Shown here one piece after another: positions 51,986 through 61,753 of a DNA stretch of 64,000 bases (the first letter of the stretch is position 1; each line of letters starts with the position of its first letter). The DNA is from Marimicrobium sp913061115. Lineage in GTDB: Bacteria; Pseudomonadota; Gammaproteobacteria; Pseudomonadales; Halieaceae. The position numbers were made by a program, and so were the translations under genes. The stretch lies in the NCBI RefSeq assembly GCF_047729875.1, contig NZ_CP159826.1, positions 3,100,001 to 3,164,000 on the forward strand. Direction: 5' to 3'. The notes beneath the pieces are model-generated. The model worked only from the letters and a program-made list of their open reading frames with translations. It searched no databases and was not told the DNA's origin.

Positions 51986-53257
51986 CTAAAATAGGGGCTC
52001 GGGCCCTTTCTTCATTATCCGATTCCAGTCCGCACGTGGCAGATGCACGCGCAGACAAGCCACACCGGCATCGTCGTAGTCTTCGCGCTCCACCGCACCC
52101 ATACTGTAAAATGCAGCACGCAGGCCGCCCTGGCCCGGGTCAAGATACAACTCTTCAGATACCATATCCTGGCCAACCAGCTCAGCGATAGCCTGCAGGA
52201 GCAGCTCAATACCTGCGCCCGTTGCCGCACTCAGCCAGACGCGCTCAGGCCGCCCTTCGGCGTTGCGCTCCAAGCGTGGCGCCTGTTCCAGTAAATCCAG
52301 TTTGTTGAAAACCTGCAGCTGGGGAATTCCCTCTGCGCCAATCTCGGTCAGCACATCCTGTACCTCGGCGATATTACTATCCCGTTCATCGCTGGCGCCA
52401 TCGACCACATGCAGCAGCAAATCAGCATTCAGTGTTTCTTCAAGTGTTGCCTTGAACGCCTCCACCAGCTTATGGGGTAAATGCGCGATAAAGCCCACTG
52501 TGTCTGCCAGCACAACAGGGCCTACATTTTCAAGCTCCAGACGCCGTAGCGTAGGGTCTAACGTCGCAAACAATTGGTCGGCCACGTACACCGTGGATTC
52601 AGTCATATAATTAAACAGCGTGGACTTCCCCGCATTGGTATACCCCACGAGCGAAACCGTGGGTATCTCCGCCCTCTTCCGAGAGCGACGACCCTGATCG
52701 CGCTGTTTGCGCACTTTTTCCAGCCTAGCAGTGATCGATTTAATGCGCGCACGCAACAGACGACGGTCTGTCTCTAGCTGGGTTTCACCCGGACCACGCA
52801 GACCGATGCCGCCCTTTTGACGCTCTAGGTGCGTCCAACCCCGCACTAAGCGAGTCGCGATATGTTGCAATAGCGCCAGCTCGACCTGCAGCTTGCCTTC
52901 ATGGGTTCGCGCTCGCTGGGCAAAAATATCCAGTATCAAGCCCGTGCGATCCAATACCCGGCACTCCAGTTCCTGCTCCAAATTCCGCTCTTGGCTTGGG
53001 CTGAGCGCATGATTGAACATCACAACCTCAGCACACTGCTCGTCCACTTGCACTTTGATTTCCGCAAGCTTTCCGCTTCCCACAAAGGTGCGGGCATGAG
53101 GCACATCACGGGCACCCATTATGTAGGCCACCGGGTCACCGCCTGCAGACAGGACAAGCTCCTCAAACTCGCGAGGGTCTTCGCGCTGCGACTCACTGCC
53201 AAGCTTCAGGTGGACAAGGACAGCGCTCTCTCCGGAATCGGGACGATCAAAGAACAA
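51986..53257 (-). CDS. hflX: Ribosome-associated GTPase HflX
   Basis: The 423-residue protein has the HflX N-terminal domain (FVGSGKLAEI, FNHALSPSQERNLE, RTGLILDIFAQRA), the diagnostic GIGLRGPGETQLETDRR linker, and a GTPase domain with G1 GYTNAGKSTLFN, G3 DTVGF and G4 NKLD. It binds the large ribosomal subunit and rescues stalled ribosomes after stress. It lies directly behind hfq. Confidence 0.97.
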   Translation of the reverse strand: MFFDRPDSGESAVLVHLKLGSESQREDPREFEELVLSAGGDPVAYIMGARDVPHARTFVGSGKLAEIKVQVDEQCAEVVMFNHALSPSQERNLEQELECRVLDRTGLILDIFAQRARTHEGKLQVELALLQHIATRLVRGWTHLERQKGGIGLRGPGETQLETDRRLLRARIKSITARLEKVRKQRDQGRRSRKRAEIPTVSLVGYTNAGKSTLFNYMTESTVYVADQLFATLDPTLRRLELENVGPVVLADTVGFIAHLPHKLVEAFKATLEETLNADLLLHVVDGASDERDSNIAEVQDVLTEIGAEGIPQLQVFNKLDLLEQAPRLERNAEGRPERVWLSAATGAGIELLLQAIAELVGQDMVSEELYLDPGQGGLRAAFYSMGAVEREDYDDAGVACLRVHLPRADWNRIMKKGPEPLF

Positions 53258-53322
53258 GGCTACCTCGTCAAGCCAGAATCAGCCGGCGACGGAGACCCTT
53301 TAGACATCTGACGAAAAAGCAT

Positions 53323-53574
53323 TTAACTGGCTTCTTCGCCTTCTTCCTCGGGGTGCTGCAGCGGTATGCGGACCACACGGGATGGAACAACAGTGGAAAT
53401 CGCATGCTTGTAGACCATCTGGCTGACGGTGTTTTTAAGCAGCACGACAAACTGATCAAAAGACTCAATCTGCCCCTGTAGCTTGATGCCATTAACCAGA
53501 TAAATTGAAACGGGAACACGTTCCTTACGTAAAACATTCAAATAAGGGTCTTGTAGCGAATGCCCTTTCGACAT
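53323..53574 (-). CDS. hfq: RNA chaperone Hfq
   Basis: The 83-residue protein shows the Sm1 motif (GHSLQDPYLNVLRKERVPV, VNGIKLQGQIESFDQF) and the Sm2 motif (YKHAISTVVPSR) with proximal-face Gln, Lys and His residues, then a short acidic C-terminus. It forms a hexamer that pairs small RNAs with mRNAs. It starts after GGAGTAAGTT, which gives a good Shine-Dalgarno. The 149 bases between miaA and hfq could contain a local promoter, as in E. coli. Confidence 0.98.
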   Translation of the reverse strand: MSKGHSLQDPYLNVLRKERVPVSIYLVNGIKLQGQIESFDQFVVLLKNTVSQMVYKHAISTVVPSRVVRIPLQHPEEEGEEAS

Positions 53575-53723
53575 AACTTACTCCTAATAAGGCCCAAATA
53601 GAGCCGAAATGTTATAAAAAAAACAACCTCTTACCACCATCAAAAACCTAGGCTTACCGGCTTTAGGGGCAGATAACGGGTCTTGGATTCAACCGCTCAC
53701 AGTATAATGCTTTTTTACCACAG

Positions 53724-54728
53724 TTATAGTGGGGTCTGAACAAGATAGTTCAAGGCCAAATCCAACGGTTTCTTTCCTGGCGATAATTGCAAATTTTCAG
53801 ACAGGCTACTTTGAGCGAATTTACCAGCATGATCGGTGTAAATCCAACCAAGATCGGGCCACTTTCGCAACCAAGTCAGTTGTCGCTTAGCCAGTTGGCG
53901 GGTCGCAGCTAACGCATTGTTAACGGCCTCGTCAAGCGTACACCCCCCGTCTAGGTACTGCCAAAGCTGCCGGTAACCCACCGCACGCGCGGCCGGAAGC
54001 TCATCGTTCAAATCTTGGCGCTGCCAGAGGCTGCGAACCTCATCCAGCAAACCCGCCGCCATCATCAGCTCAAATCGCAGCGCTATCCGCTGATGCAGCG
54101 TGTCTCGCTCAGCCGGACAAATCGCCAATTGCACCACGCGGTAGCGGTCAAAAGCGCCCGCATTAGCTTTGGCAAGCCCTGCGCCCACGCCACTTTTATT
54201 ATGCCACTGCGTCATAGTAATTCCGCTGGCGCGATAAACTTCTAGTGCCCTGCTGAGGCGCTGGGAATGGTTAGGGTGGATTCGTGCCGCAGAGAGCGGA
54301 TCTACTGCTGCCAGTTCTTTATGGACAGCGACCCACCCGTGCAATGCGGCTTGGGCGGCTATCTCCGCGCGAATAGAGGGTTCCGCACCCGGCATCTCAT
54401 CCAACCCCTCCAGAAAAGCCTTAAAATAGAGCATGGTACCGCCCACCAGCAGAGGCGTCTTACCCCTAGCGATGATATCGACCGCTAATCGGTCGGCATC
54501 CACCACAAAGTCCGCTGCAGAGTAGGGCTGGGCTGGATCACGAATATCCACCAAGTGATGAGGGTAATCGGGTTTCGCGCTACCAATATCCAGGCCGCGG
54601 TAGACCAGAGCAGAATCGACGCTAACCAATTCACAGTCCAACCGCTGAGCCAATTCAATGGCTAGATCGGTCTTACCGGAAGCCGTAGGGCCCATAAGAC
54701 AGATCAATAGGGGGTTTTTCGATGTCAC
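53724..54728 (-). CDS. miaA: tRNA dimethylallyltransferase MiaA
   Basis: The 334-residue enzyme has the P-loop LMGPTASGKTDLAI, SVDSALVYRGLDIGSAKP, HHLVDIRDPAQPYSAADF, GGTMLYFKAFLEGLD and RAVGYRQLWQYLDG. It transfers a dimethylallyl group to A37 of tRNAs reading UNN codons. It lies 7 bases after mutL in the usual order. Confidence 0.97.
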   Translation of the reverse strand: MTSKNPLLICLMGPTASGKTDLAIELAQRLDCELVSVDSALVYRGLDIGSAKPDYPHHLVDIRDPAQPYSAADFVVDADRLAVDIIARGKTPLLVGGTMLYFKAFLEGLDEMPGAEPSIRAEIAAQAALHGWVAVHKELAAVDPLSAARIHPNHSQRLSRALEVYRASGITMTQWHNKSGVGAGLAKANAGAFDRYRVVQLAICPAERDTLHQRIALRFELMMAAGLLDEVRSLWQRQDLNDELPAARAVGYRQLWQYLDGGCTLDEAVNNALAATRQLAKRQLTWLRKWPDLGWIYTDHAGKFAQSSLSENLQLSPGKKPLDLALNYLVQTPL

Positions 54729-54735
54729 CTTTACC

Positions 54736-56577
54736 TCAGCGACCGCGTAAAAACAGTTTATCCAATTCGTCTAGACCCATTTGAATCCAGGTGGGTCGAC
54801 CATGGTTGCATTGGCCGGATCGCTCGGTTTCTTCCATGTCCCGTAGCAGGGCGTTCATCTCTGGAAGGGTAAGACGACGGTTTGCGCGCACCGAACCATG
54901 GCAGGCCATGGTGGAAAGAATCTCATCCATATGTGCCTCAATACGCTCTGAGCTACCAAATTCAATCAGGTCTGCCAGCACATCGCGCAACAACTGTTCC
55001 ACATTGGAGTCCCTCAGGACCACCGGAATTTGCCGAATCATCAGGACCTCCTCTCCCCCTGCCTCAACCGACAAGCCCAAACGCTGGAACAATTCGCTAT
55101 GGTGTTGTGCCACCTGCACTTCGCGCTGACTGACAGCGACAGATTGTGGGACTAACAGGGGCTGACTGCGGATGCCCTCTTCGTCGCGGGCCGACTTGAG
55201 ACGCTCATACGTGATGCGCTCATGCGCAGCGTGCATGTCGACTAACACCATGCCGTGTGCATTTTCGGCCAGAATATAGACACCCTTTAATTGCGCCAGA
55301 GCGTAGCCCAGCGGCGGGGCCTCCTCATCCGAATCCACTGCAGGTAGGCCATGCAAGCGCCTATAGCCACTCATTTGTTCTCCCACCTGACCCGCGGCAG
55401 GCGGATAGCGCCCGAAAGAGCCACCTGCGCTTCCCTGACGACTCGCACTAGGCGCTCCCCAGGCCAGTGCGCTCTGATTGCTTATCTCTCCAGTGGCCGT
55501 ATTAATCGCCATGCCATCACCAGTGGCGAGCATGTGTTCAGGAAGTGGGTCTCGGCCTTGGTCCTGTGCCGGACGCACGTCCGCTAGGGCTCGATGCAAG
55601 CTGGAGAAGATGAAGTTGTGGACTGCACGGCTATCTCTAAAGCGCACCTCGTGTTTAGTCGGGTGGACATTGACATCGACCTGCGCCGCATCCAGCTCGA
55701 GGTAAAGCACAAAGGCGGGGTGGCGTCCGTGATACAACACATCGCGATAAGCCTGCTTTACAGCATGGGCGATCAGCCGGTCACGAATGACCCGTCCGTT
55801 AACAAAAAAGTACTGTAGATCGGCCTGACTGCGCGAAAAAGTCGGCAGCCCAACCCAGCCCGATAGACGATAGGGCGGGGCCTCCGACTCGATAGAAATG
55901 GCCTGCTCCATAAAGGCGGGACCGCAGATCGCGGCAACGCGACGCTGGCGCTCAGACGGAAGCGTGGCCGCCTTCAAGTTGTGCACTACCTTGCCATTGT
56001 GGCGCAGCGAAAATGTCACATCGAAGCGTGACAAGGCCAGCCGCTTCACGACTTCCTCTAAATGATTGAACTCGGTCTTCTCTTTGCGCAGAAATTTGCG
56101 TCGGGCGGGTGTATTGAAAAACAGGTCACGCACCTCCACTGTGGTGCCCTGAGGATGAGGAGCGGGCTTAAGCTGCACCTCCATATCGCGCCCTTCACAA
56201 GCAGCACTGATGCCCTCGCTGCCCTGCTCGTGGGCATTACTGGTGAGCGTCAGGCGCGATACTGAACCGATACTGGCCAGTGCCTCTCCCCGAAAGCCAA
56301 GGCTGCTCACCTGCTCAAGATCTTCCAGCGAGGTAATTTTACTGGTGGCATGGCGGGCCAGGGCCAGAGACATATCCTCTGAGGGGATGCCGCTGCCGTC
56401 ATCGCGAATACGAATTAACTTGGAGCCGCCCGATTCAACATCGATATCGATCCGGGTCGCACCCGCATCCAGACTATTTTCCAGCACTTCCTTCGCGACA
56501 GACGCAGGACGCTCGACAACCTCACCAGCGGCGATCTGATTAGCCAGCCTAGAACTAAGCAAAAAAATTCGGGACAT
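54736..56577 (-). CDS. mutL: DNA mismatch repair protein MutL
   Basis: The 613-residue protein starts with the GHKL ATPase: IAAGEVVERPASVAKEVLEN, DDGSGI, RHATSK, GFRGEALASI and GTTVEVRDLFFNTPARRKFL. The C-terminal dimerisation domain (about 430-613) follows a variable linker. No DQHAxxE endonuclease motif is seen in its usual place (MHAAHERITYERLK instead), as in MutH-type gammaproteobacteria. It links MutS to the downstream repair machinery. Confidence 0.97.
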   Translation of the reverse strand: MSRIFLLSSRLANQIAAGEVVERPASVAKEVLENSLDAGATRIDIDVESGGSKLIRIRDDGSGIPSEDMSLALARHATSKITSLEDLEQVSSLGFRGEALASIGSVSRLTLTSNAHEQGSEGISAACEGRDMEVQLKPAPHPQGTTVEVRDLFFNTPARRKFLRKEKTEFNHLEEVVKRLALSRFDVTFSLRHNGKVVHNLKAATLPSERQRRVAAICGPAFMEQAISIESEAPPYRLSGWVGLPTFSRSQADLQYFFVNGRVIRDRLIAHAVKQAYRDVLYHGRHPAFVLYLELDAAQVDVNVHPTKHEVRFRDSRAVHNFIFSSLHRALADVRPAQDQGRDPLPEHMLATGDGMAINTATGEISNQSALAWGAPSASRQGSAGGSFGRYPPAAGQVGEQMSGYRRLHGLPAVDSDEEAPPLGYALAQLKGVYILAENAHGMVLVDMHAAHERITYERLKSARDEEGIRSQPLLVPQSVAVSQREVQVAQHHSELFQRLGLSVEAGGEEVLMIRQIPVVLRDSNVEQLLRDVLADLIEFGSSERIEAHMDEILSTMACHGSVRANRRLTLPEMNALLRDMEETERSGQCNHGRPTWIQMGLDELDKLFLRGR

Positions 56578-56589
56578 GAGACAGTATTA

Positions 56590-57912
56590 TCAGCTCTTGG
56601 GAATGTTCAACTTCTGTCCTACCAATATCTTTGAGCTATCCATTCTGTTGTAGCTCTTGAGATCGGCAAGGGAAATACTGAAGCGATCGGCAATACCAGA
56701 CAGTGTATCACCTCGAGCAATAATATATTGCTGGCCGCGCTGTTGCTTTTGCCACGCCAGCAATGTGCCCGAGGGTGGATGGGCAAAGAACCACCCCTTG
56801 ATACCGCGATGGATGGCGCTGGCCATTTTCTTCTGATACCGGCTGGTCGCAAGCAGACTTGATTCCTTAGGATTTGAGATAAAGCCGGTCTCCACCAGAA
56901 TGGAGGGAACATCCGGAGATTTCAATACGGCAAATCCCGCTTGTTCAACTTGTTTTTTATGCAGATGGGCGATGTCATCCACATTACGTAGCACCTGATT
57001 CCCCAGCTGCAAACTGGTATCCAGCGTTGACGTCATGGACAAGTCCGCTAACACCCCCGCCAGCATATCATCCTTATCTGATAGGCTGACGCCTCCCACC
57101 AGGTCTGCGGCATTCTCGCGCTGCGCGAGGTGAAGCGCCGCCGTGCTGGTTGCGCCGCCATTAGACAGGGCATACACCGAGGCTCCGTGCGCTTGCTTAC
57201 GCTTGAAGGCATCGGCATGAATGGATACAAACAGATCCGCCTGATGTTTGCGGGCTAAATCCCTGCGACCCTTAAGACTGACGTAGTAATCGCCGGAGCG
57301 AATCATTATCGGCTGAAAACCCACATCGGCTTTAAATAGGGCTTTCAGTTCTTTGGCGATCGCCAGTACCACGTCTTTTTCCCGCAACCGATTTGGACCC
57401 GTGGCGCCAGGATCCTCTCCCCCATGCCCCGCATCAATGGCAATGATTATGTTGCGCTTGGCAGACTCCTGAACGCTCTTTTTAACGGCAGGGACCGACT
57501 GCAGAGCTTGGTAGTCGTACAAATCCAGAACCAGCCTGTATCCCGCTTGCTCGTTCGCTTGCAGCGCAAAACTCCGAGGATCGACCTGGGCACTGACCTC
57601 CATAACAATGCGCAGATCATCACCCTCACGCACACCAGAGCGCACCAATGACACCGGCGTGTTCGCCAACTTCAGGTCAGCCAAATTAGTGCGCAGATTG
57701 GTGTCTTGTATATCCAGAACGATGCGACGGGGGTTGGACAGCACGAGAAGCGAATGTTCCGCAGGTCCGGTGAGATCAAACACGATCCGTGTGTGGTCAG
57801 GCGCACGCCACAGGCGCGCATCGTGCACGTCCACGGCCCACACTGAGGATGACCCCAGAAAACACAGGACCACCAAGATCCAACCCGCCCTGCCCATACC
57901 GCTCTCGCTCAC
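56590..57912 (-). CDS. amiB: N-acetylmuramoyl-L-alanine amidase AmiB type, with AMIN and LysM domains
   Basis: The 440-residue precursor has a signal peptide (VLCFLGSSSVWA), an AMIN domain (about 27-125), a zinc amidase_3 domain (about 152-370) with IDAGHGGEDPGA, the Glu of RLREKDV, SIHADA and LVETGFISNPKE, and a C-terminal LysM domain (YIIARGDTLSGIADRFSIS). It cleaves septal peptidoglycan during daughter-cell separation. It lies 12 bases upstream of mutL and 45 bases after tsaE. Confidence 0.96.
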   Translation of the reverse strand: MSESGMGRAGWILVVLCFLGSSSVWAVDVHDARLWRAPDHTRIVFDLTGPAEHSLLVLSNPRRIVLDIQDTNLRTNLADLKLANTPVSLVRSGVREGDDLRIVMEVSAQVDPRSFALQANEQAGYRLVLDLYDYQALQSVPAVKKSVQESAKRNIIIAIDAGHGGEDPGATGPNRLREKDVVLAIAKELKALFKADVGFQPIMIRSGDYYVSLKGRRDLARKHQADLFVSIHADAFKRKQAHGASVYALSNGGATSTAALHLAQRENAADLVGGVSLSDKDDMLAGVLADLSMTSTLDTSLQLGNQVLRNVDDIAHLHKKQVEQAGFAVLKSPDVPSILVETGFISNPKESSLLATSRYQKKMASAIHRGIKGWFFAHPPSGTLLAWQKQQRGQQYIIARGDTLSGIADRFSISLADLKSYNRMDSSKILVGQKLNIPKS

Positions 57913-57957
57913 TAATTCCGCTGAAGGTTTCTTACCCTTATGTCTTGAGGCTTTTGT

Positions 57958-58437
57958 CTAGGCTGCGGGTTCTGTCAGCATTCGCGCTAGCACTCGCCTG
58001 CCCCGCTCAGTCGCGGCCTCAAACATCAAACGACGCCCCGGACCGTGTTGAGCTATGTTAATCACTAAGTCTCCCAAGGGCAAAGCACCCAGGCCCCGCT
58101 TAGGCCATTCCACCAAACAAACCGACATATCACCAAAATAATCGCGAATTCCCATGAACTCCAACTCTTCGGGGTCCTCCAAACGATACAGATCGAAATG
58201 AAACACCTCCAGCCCCCCCAGCTGATAGGGCTCCACTAGCGTATAGGTGGGGCTTTTTACCGCGCCGCTATGACCCAGCGACCGGATAAAACCGCGACTG
58301 AAGGTGGTTTTGCCCATGCCCAAATTACCCTCCAAAAATACTACCAGACCCGGCTCGCACACCGCTGCCACCCTTGCGCCCAGAGCCACCATTGCCTCCT
58401 CATCAGGTGCGGTTACCGTAAATAGCGCGTCTGTCAT
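57958..58437 (-). CDS. tsaE: tRNA threonylcarbamoyladenosine biosynthesis ATPase TsaE
   Basis: The ATG at 58437 forms an ATGA overlap with the nnr stop and gives 159 residues (MTDALFTVTAPDEEAM). A longer frame exists upstream but runs inside nnr. Motifs are the P-loop GNLGMGKTTFSRGF, SPTYTLVEPY, HFDLYRLEDPEEL, and VCLVEWPKRG. TsaE is an essential partner in t6A37 tRNA modification. Translational coupling to nnr is likely. Confidence 0.96.
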   Translation of the reverse strand: MTDALFTVTAPDEEAMVALGARVAAVCEPGLVVFLEGNLGMGKTTFSRGFIRSLGHSGAVKSPTYTLVEPYQLGGLEVFHFDLYRLEDPEELEFMGIRDYFGDMSVCLVEWPKRGLGALPLGDLVINIAQHGPGRRLMFEAATERGRRVLARMLTEPAA

Positions 58438-59924
58438 CCTAACATTGACCGCATCTTGGGAATTAAATCGGTGGCAGCCAATCCACGTTGACCCTCTTGG
58501 GCAGCGATATCCGCAGCCGCCCCATGTAAACACACGCCCAGAGCTGCCGCTTCCAGAGGCGGCAGATGCTGTGCCAGTAGAGCCCCAATCACACCACTGA
58601 GCACATCCCCCATACCACCGCTGGCCATACCGGGGTTGCCATAGTCACTGAGCAGAATATGTCCGCCGCCAGTGATCAGACTGCCATTACCTTTGAGAAT
58701 AACGACACCGCCGTAACGCTGCTGTAGAGCACTGACGGAGGCAAACCGGTCTGCCTGTACCTGTCCAGTGCTACAACCGAGCAGACGGGCAGCTTCACCC
58801 GGGTGTGGCGTCAACACCCAATTGCTGACAGCAGCCATTTTACCCAGCGTTCCCGCGGCCAATACATTGAGCGCGTCCGCATCTAGCACCAAAGGCTTGC
58901 CGCAGGCCAGCGACAGCCGCAGCAGCTCTATTGACCAAGGGGACTGACCCAGGCCGGGGCCCACCACCAACACATCGGCAGCCTCCACCATAGCAGCAAA
59001 TTCGTCGCCCGAAGCGACACCTCTGGGCATGACCTCCGGCGTTCGGGCTACCAGCGCAGACACATGTTCCGCACGCGTCGCAACTTGCACTAGGCCGGCC
59101 CCACAGCGCAGTGCAGACTCGGCGGCCATAGCCGCAGCGCCGGCGAAGCCATAGTCACCCCCAACCACCAGCACGTTACCGAAAACCCCTTTGTGAGCGC
59201 TGGCGGACCTCGGCGGCAAGTGTTCCAGCAGCGGTTCCAGTGCGAGCCGAGCACAATGGGCAGGAACCGCAGCATAGACCTCAGGGAAAACCGCCAGATC
59301 AGAGAATTGCACAGCGCCGCTATACTCCGGTCCCTGCAGCGTAAATAAACCACGCTTCAACCCGACAAAGGTCACCGTCAGATCAGCCACCACCGCAGAC
59401 CCCAACACGGCTCCTGTATCGGCGCAAAGCCCCGAGGGTATATCCACCGCCACCACTGGCGCGCCGCTGGCGTTAATCGCTGCAATCGCGTCAATAAAAA
59501 CGCCGCGCACCTCGCCTCCCAGGCCTGTACCCAGCATGGCATCGACGACAACCCCCTCGGGCATCAATAAATCACGATCAAAAGGCACTATTTCCACGCC
59601 GTTGACCTGCGCCTGTTGCATCGCCAATGCCGCATCCCCAACCATTTTTTTGAGGTCACCCAACTGGAATACCGTGACATTGATACCGCGTTTATGCGCC
59701 AGATCAGCCATCAAAAAACCATCACCGCCATTGCTACCCGTGCCGCAGATCACCTGTAACCGCTCCGGCTCTGGCCAGACTTCAAGCAAATACCTGAGCG
59801 CCGCATCAGCGGCCCGCGCCATCAAGGTGATGCCTGGAATGTTATGCTCGCAGATGGCGCACTGATCCAGTGCGCGGGTCTGTGCTGCGGTGTATAGATT
59901 TTCAGTGCCTAACATCTTTACCAC
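58434..59924 (-). CDS. nnr: Bifunctional NAD(P)H-hydrate epimerase / ADP-dependent dehydratase
   Basis: The 496-residue protein joins a YjeF_N epimerase domain (about 1-215; CGTGSNGGDGFLMA, DAMLGTGLGGEVRG, DIPSGLCAD) to a YjeF_C ADP-dependent dehydratase domain (about 230-490; VVGGDYGFAGAAAMAAESALR, LTPHPGEAARLLG, VILKGNGSLI, GNPGMASGGMGDVLSG). It repairs damaged NAD(P)H. It is divergent from queG, the same arrangement as in E. coli. Confidence 0.96.
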   Translation of the reverse strand: MVKMLGTENLYTAAQTRALDQCAICEHNIPGITLMARAADAALRYLLEVWPEPERLQVICGTGSNGGDGFLMADLAHKRGINVTVFQLGDLKKMVGDAALAMQQAQVNGVEIVPFDRDLLMPEGVVVDAMLGTGLGGEVRGVFIDAIAAINASGAPVVAVDIPSGLCADTGAVLGSAVVADLTVTFVGLKRGLFTLQGPEYSGAVQFSDLAVFPEVYAAVPAHCARLALEPLLEHLPPRSASAHKGVFGNVLVVGGDYGFAGAAAMAAESALRCGAGLVQVATRAEHVSALVARTPEVMPRGVASGDEFAAMVEAADVLVVGPGLGQSPWSIELLRLSLACGKPLVLDADALNVLAAGTLGKMAAVSNWVLTPHPGEAARLLGCSTGQVQADRFASVSALQQRYGGVVILKGNGSLITGGGHILLSDYGNPGMASGGMGDVLSGVIGALLAQHLPPLEAAALGVCLHGAAADIAAQEGQRGLAATDLIPKMRSMLG

Positions 59925-60035
59925 TCAACTTTACGGTCGTATTGACAGTACATTTTTCTTCGTGCCGCCCGCCGCCTGAACAAAAAAGCAAAAAGAAGCA
60001 CATACGAAATCCAGTTCTGTCAGAATTATACCCAG

Positions 60036-61136
60036 ATGCCAATCAATGGTCGCAGCAAATTGACGCAACAACTTACATCACAGGAACTGGAGGCGCTGTC
60101 GCAAAAAATTCGGCAATGGGCCACCGAACTCGGATTTCAGCAACTGGGTGTGACTGGCGTTGACCTCGGCGAACATGAGGCCTACCTGCAAAAGTGGCTA
60201 GATGCAGGCTATCACGGGAGCATGGATTACATGGCCCGCCACGGCAGCAAGCGCTCCCGGCCACAGGAACTGGTACCGGGAACACTGCGCGTTCTTGCGC
60301 TGCGCATGGACTACCTGGAAAGAGACACACAGGCACTTGAGGTATTAGCATCGCCGCGAAAGGCCTATATCTCGCGCTACGCATTAGGGCGTGATTACCA
60401 CAAATTGATTCGCAAACGTCTGTCACAGCTTGCGCGTCGCATTGAAAAAGAGGTCGGAGGTGGTGATTATCGTGCCTTTGTCGACAGCGCTCCGGTGCTG
60501 GAGCGCGCTATTGCCGAGCAGGCAGGATTGGGCTGGATCGCAAAAAATGCCATGTTGATCAACGCCGAAGCGGGCTCATGGTTTTTTTTAGGAGAAATCT
60601 ACACCAATCTGCCATTGCCCGTGGATACACCGCAGGTCAGCAAACACTGCGGCACCTGTACAGTGTGTCTGGACATTTGCCCAACCGACGCTTTTACCGG
60701 ACCGTTTCAACTGGATGCTCGTAAATGTATTTCCTATCTGACCATTGAGCATCGAGGTAGCATCGATATTGCCTTGCGACCCCTCATGGGTAACCGCATC
60801 TTTGGCTGCGACGACTGTCAACTGTGTTGCCCTTGGAATAAATTCGCGCAGGCGACAGACGAGCGCGACTTCCAACCCCGGCATGGATTGGCGGATGCGG
60901 ATCTGGTAGAACTGCTGTTGTGGGATGAGGCGACGTTTTTGGCGAAAACTGAAGGGTCTGCAATCCGCCGGATCGGCCACGAACGCTGGCTACGCAACCT
61001 AGCTGTCGCACTGGGGAATGCACCAAAGTCAGATGCGGTGATCGATGCCCTGCTATCCCGACGCAACGATTCATCGCCTCTGGTGCAGGAACATGTCGCC
61101 TGGGCGCTGCAGCAACACGGGGTTATTCCAGCCTAA
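60036..61136 (+). CDS. queG: Epoxyqueuosine reductase QueG
   Basis: The 366-residue protein has a cobalamin-binding N-terminal domain (DYMARHGSKRSRPQELVPGT, YALGRDYHKLIRKRL, VDSAPVLERAIAEQAGLGWIAKN) and two 4Fe-4S motifs: CGTCTVCLDICPTDAF (about residue 206) and CDDCQLCCPWNKF. It performs the last step of queuosine synthesis at the wobble base of tRNA. The final 14 bases overlap the convergent orn gene. Confidence 0.96.
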   Translation: MPINGRSKLTQQLTSQELEALSQKIRQWATELGFQQLGVTGVDLGEHEAYLQKWLDAGYHGSMDYMARHGSKRSRPQELVPGTLRVLALRMDYLERDTQALEVLASPRKAYISRYALGRDYHKLIRKRLSQLARRIEKEVGGGDYRAFVDSAPVLERAIAEQAGLGWIAKNAMLINAEAGSWFFLGEIYTNLPLPVDTPQVSKHCGTCTVCLDICPTDAFTGPFQLDARKCISYLTIEHRGSIDIALRPLMGNRIFGCDDCQLCCPWNKFAQATDERDFQPRHGLADADLVELLLWDEATFLAKTEGSAIRRIGHERWLRNLAVALGNAPKSDAVIDALLSRRNDSSPLVQEHVAWALQQHGVIPA

Positions 61137-61668
61137 GAAAATGCTCTCTGTAGTAACGCAGCTCATTGATGGATTCGCGAATATCATCCAGCGCCTGGTG
61201 CGTGCCGGTCTTGATGAAACCCGATTCTAACTCCGGCCGCCAGCGTTGCATCAATATTTTAAGGGTACTGACATCCAGGTTACGGTAGTGGAAATAGGCT
61301 TCAAGCTGCGGCAATAGACGCGCCATAAAACGCCGATCCTGACAGATGGTATTACCGCACATGGGAGAAGACCCACGAGGAACCCACTGCTCGAGAAAAG
61401 CGATGGTTTCGTGCTCGGTTCTCTTTGCGTCATATTGGCTGGCCTTCACCCTATCCACCAGACCTGAGCGGTTGTGATGTGTGGTATTCCATTCGTCCAT
61501 GCCATCGAGTATGGCATCACTCTGATGGACAGCGATCACCGGCCCTTCGGCTAATGTATTGAGTTCGGAATCAGTAACGATGGTGGCGATCTCAATCACC
61601 ACATCCTGATCCGGTTTTAGACCGGTCATTTCCAAGTCTACCCAGATGAGGTTGCTGGCGCTGTGCAT
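61123..61668 (-). CDS. orn: Oligoribonuclease
   Basis: The start at 61668 (MHSASNLIWVDLEMTGL) gives 181 residues and aligns with E. coli Orn (MSANENNLIWIDLEMTGL); longer in-frame starts to 61794 would overlap rsgA. DEDDh motifs: Asp and Glu in VDLEMTG, AILDGMDEW, GNTICQDRRFMARLLP, and HQALDDIRESINELRYY. It is the 3'-5' exonuclease that removes dinucleotides in the last step of RNA decay and pGpG turnover. It is divergent from rsgA with an 85-base gap. Confidence 0.97.
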   Translation of the reverse strand: MHSASNLIWVDLEMTGLKPDQDVVIEIATIVTDSELNTLAEGPVIAVHQSDAILDGMDEWNTTHHNRSGLVDRVKASQYDAKRTEHETIAFLEQWVPRGSSPMCGNTICQDRRFMARLLPQLEAYFHYRNLDVSTLKILMQRWRPELESGFIKTGTHQALDDIRESINELRYYREHFLRLE

Positions 61669-61753
61669 GGTCTGTTTGTCCGAAAACATTAATAGGGTCC
61701 GTAGTGTAACAAATTGTCTCGACAGACCAAGCCTGTGACCCAATAATGGCGAC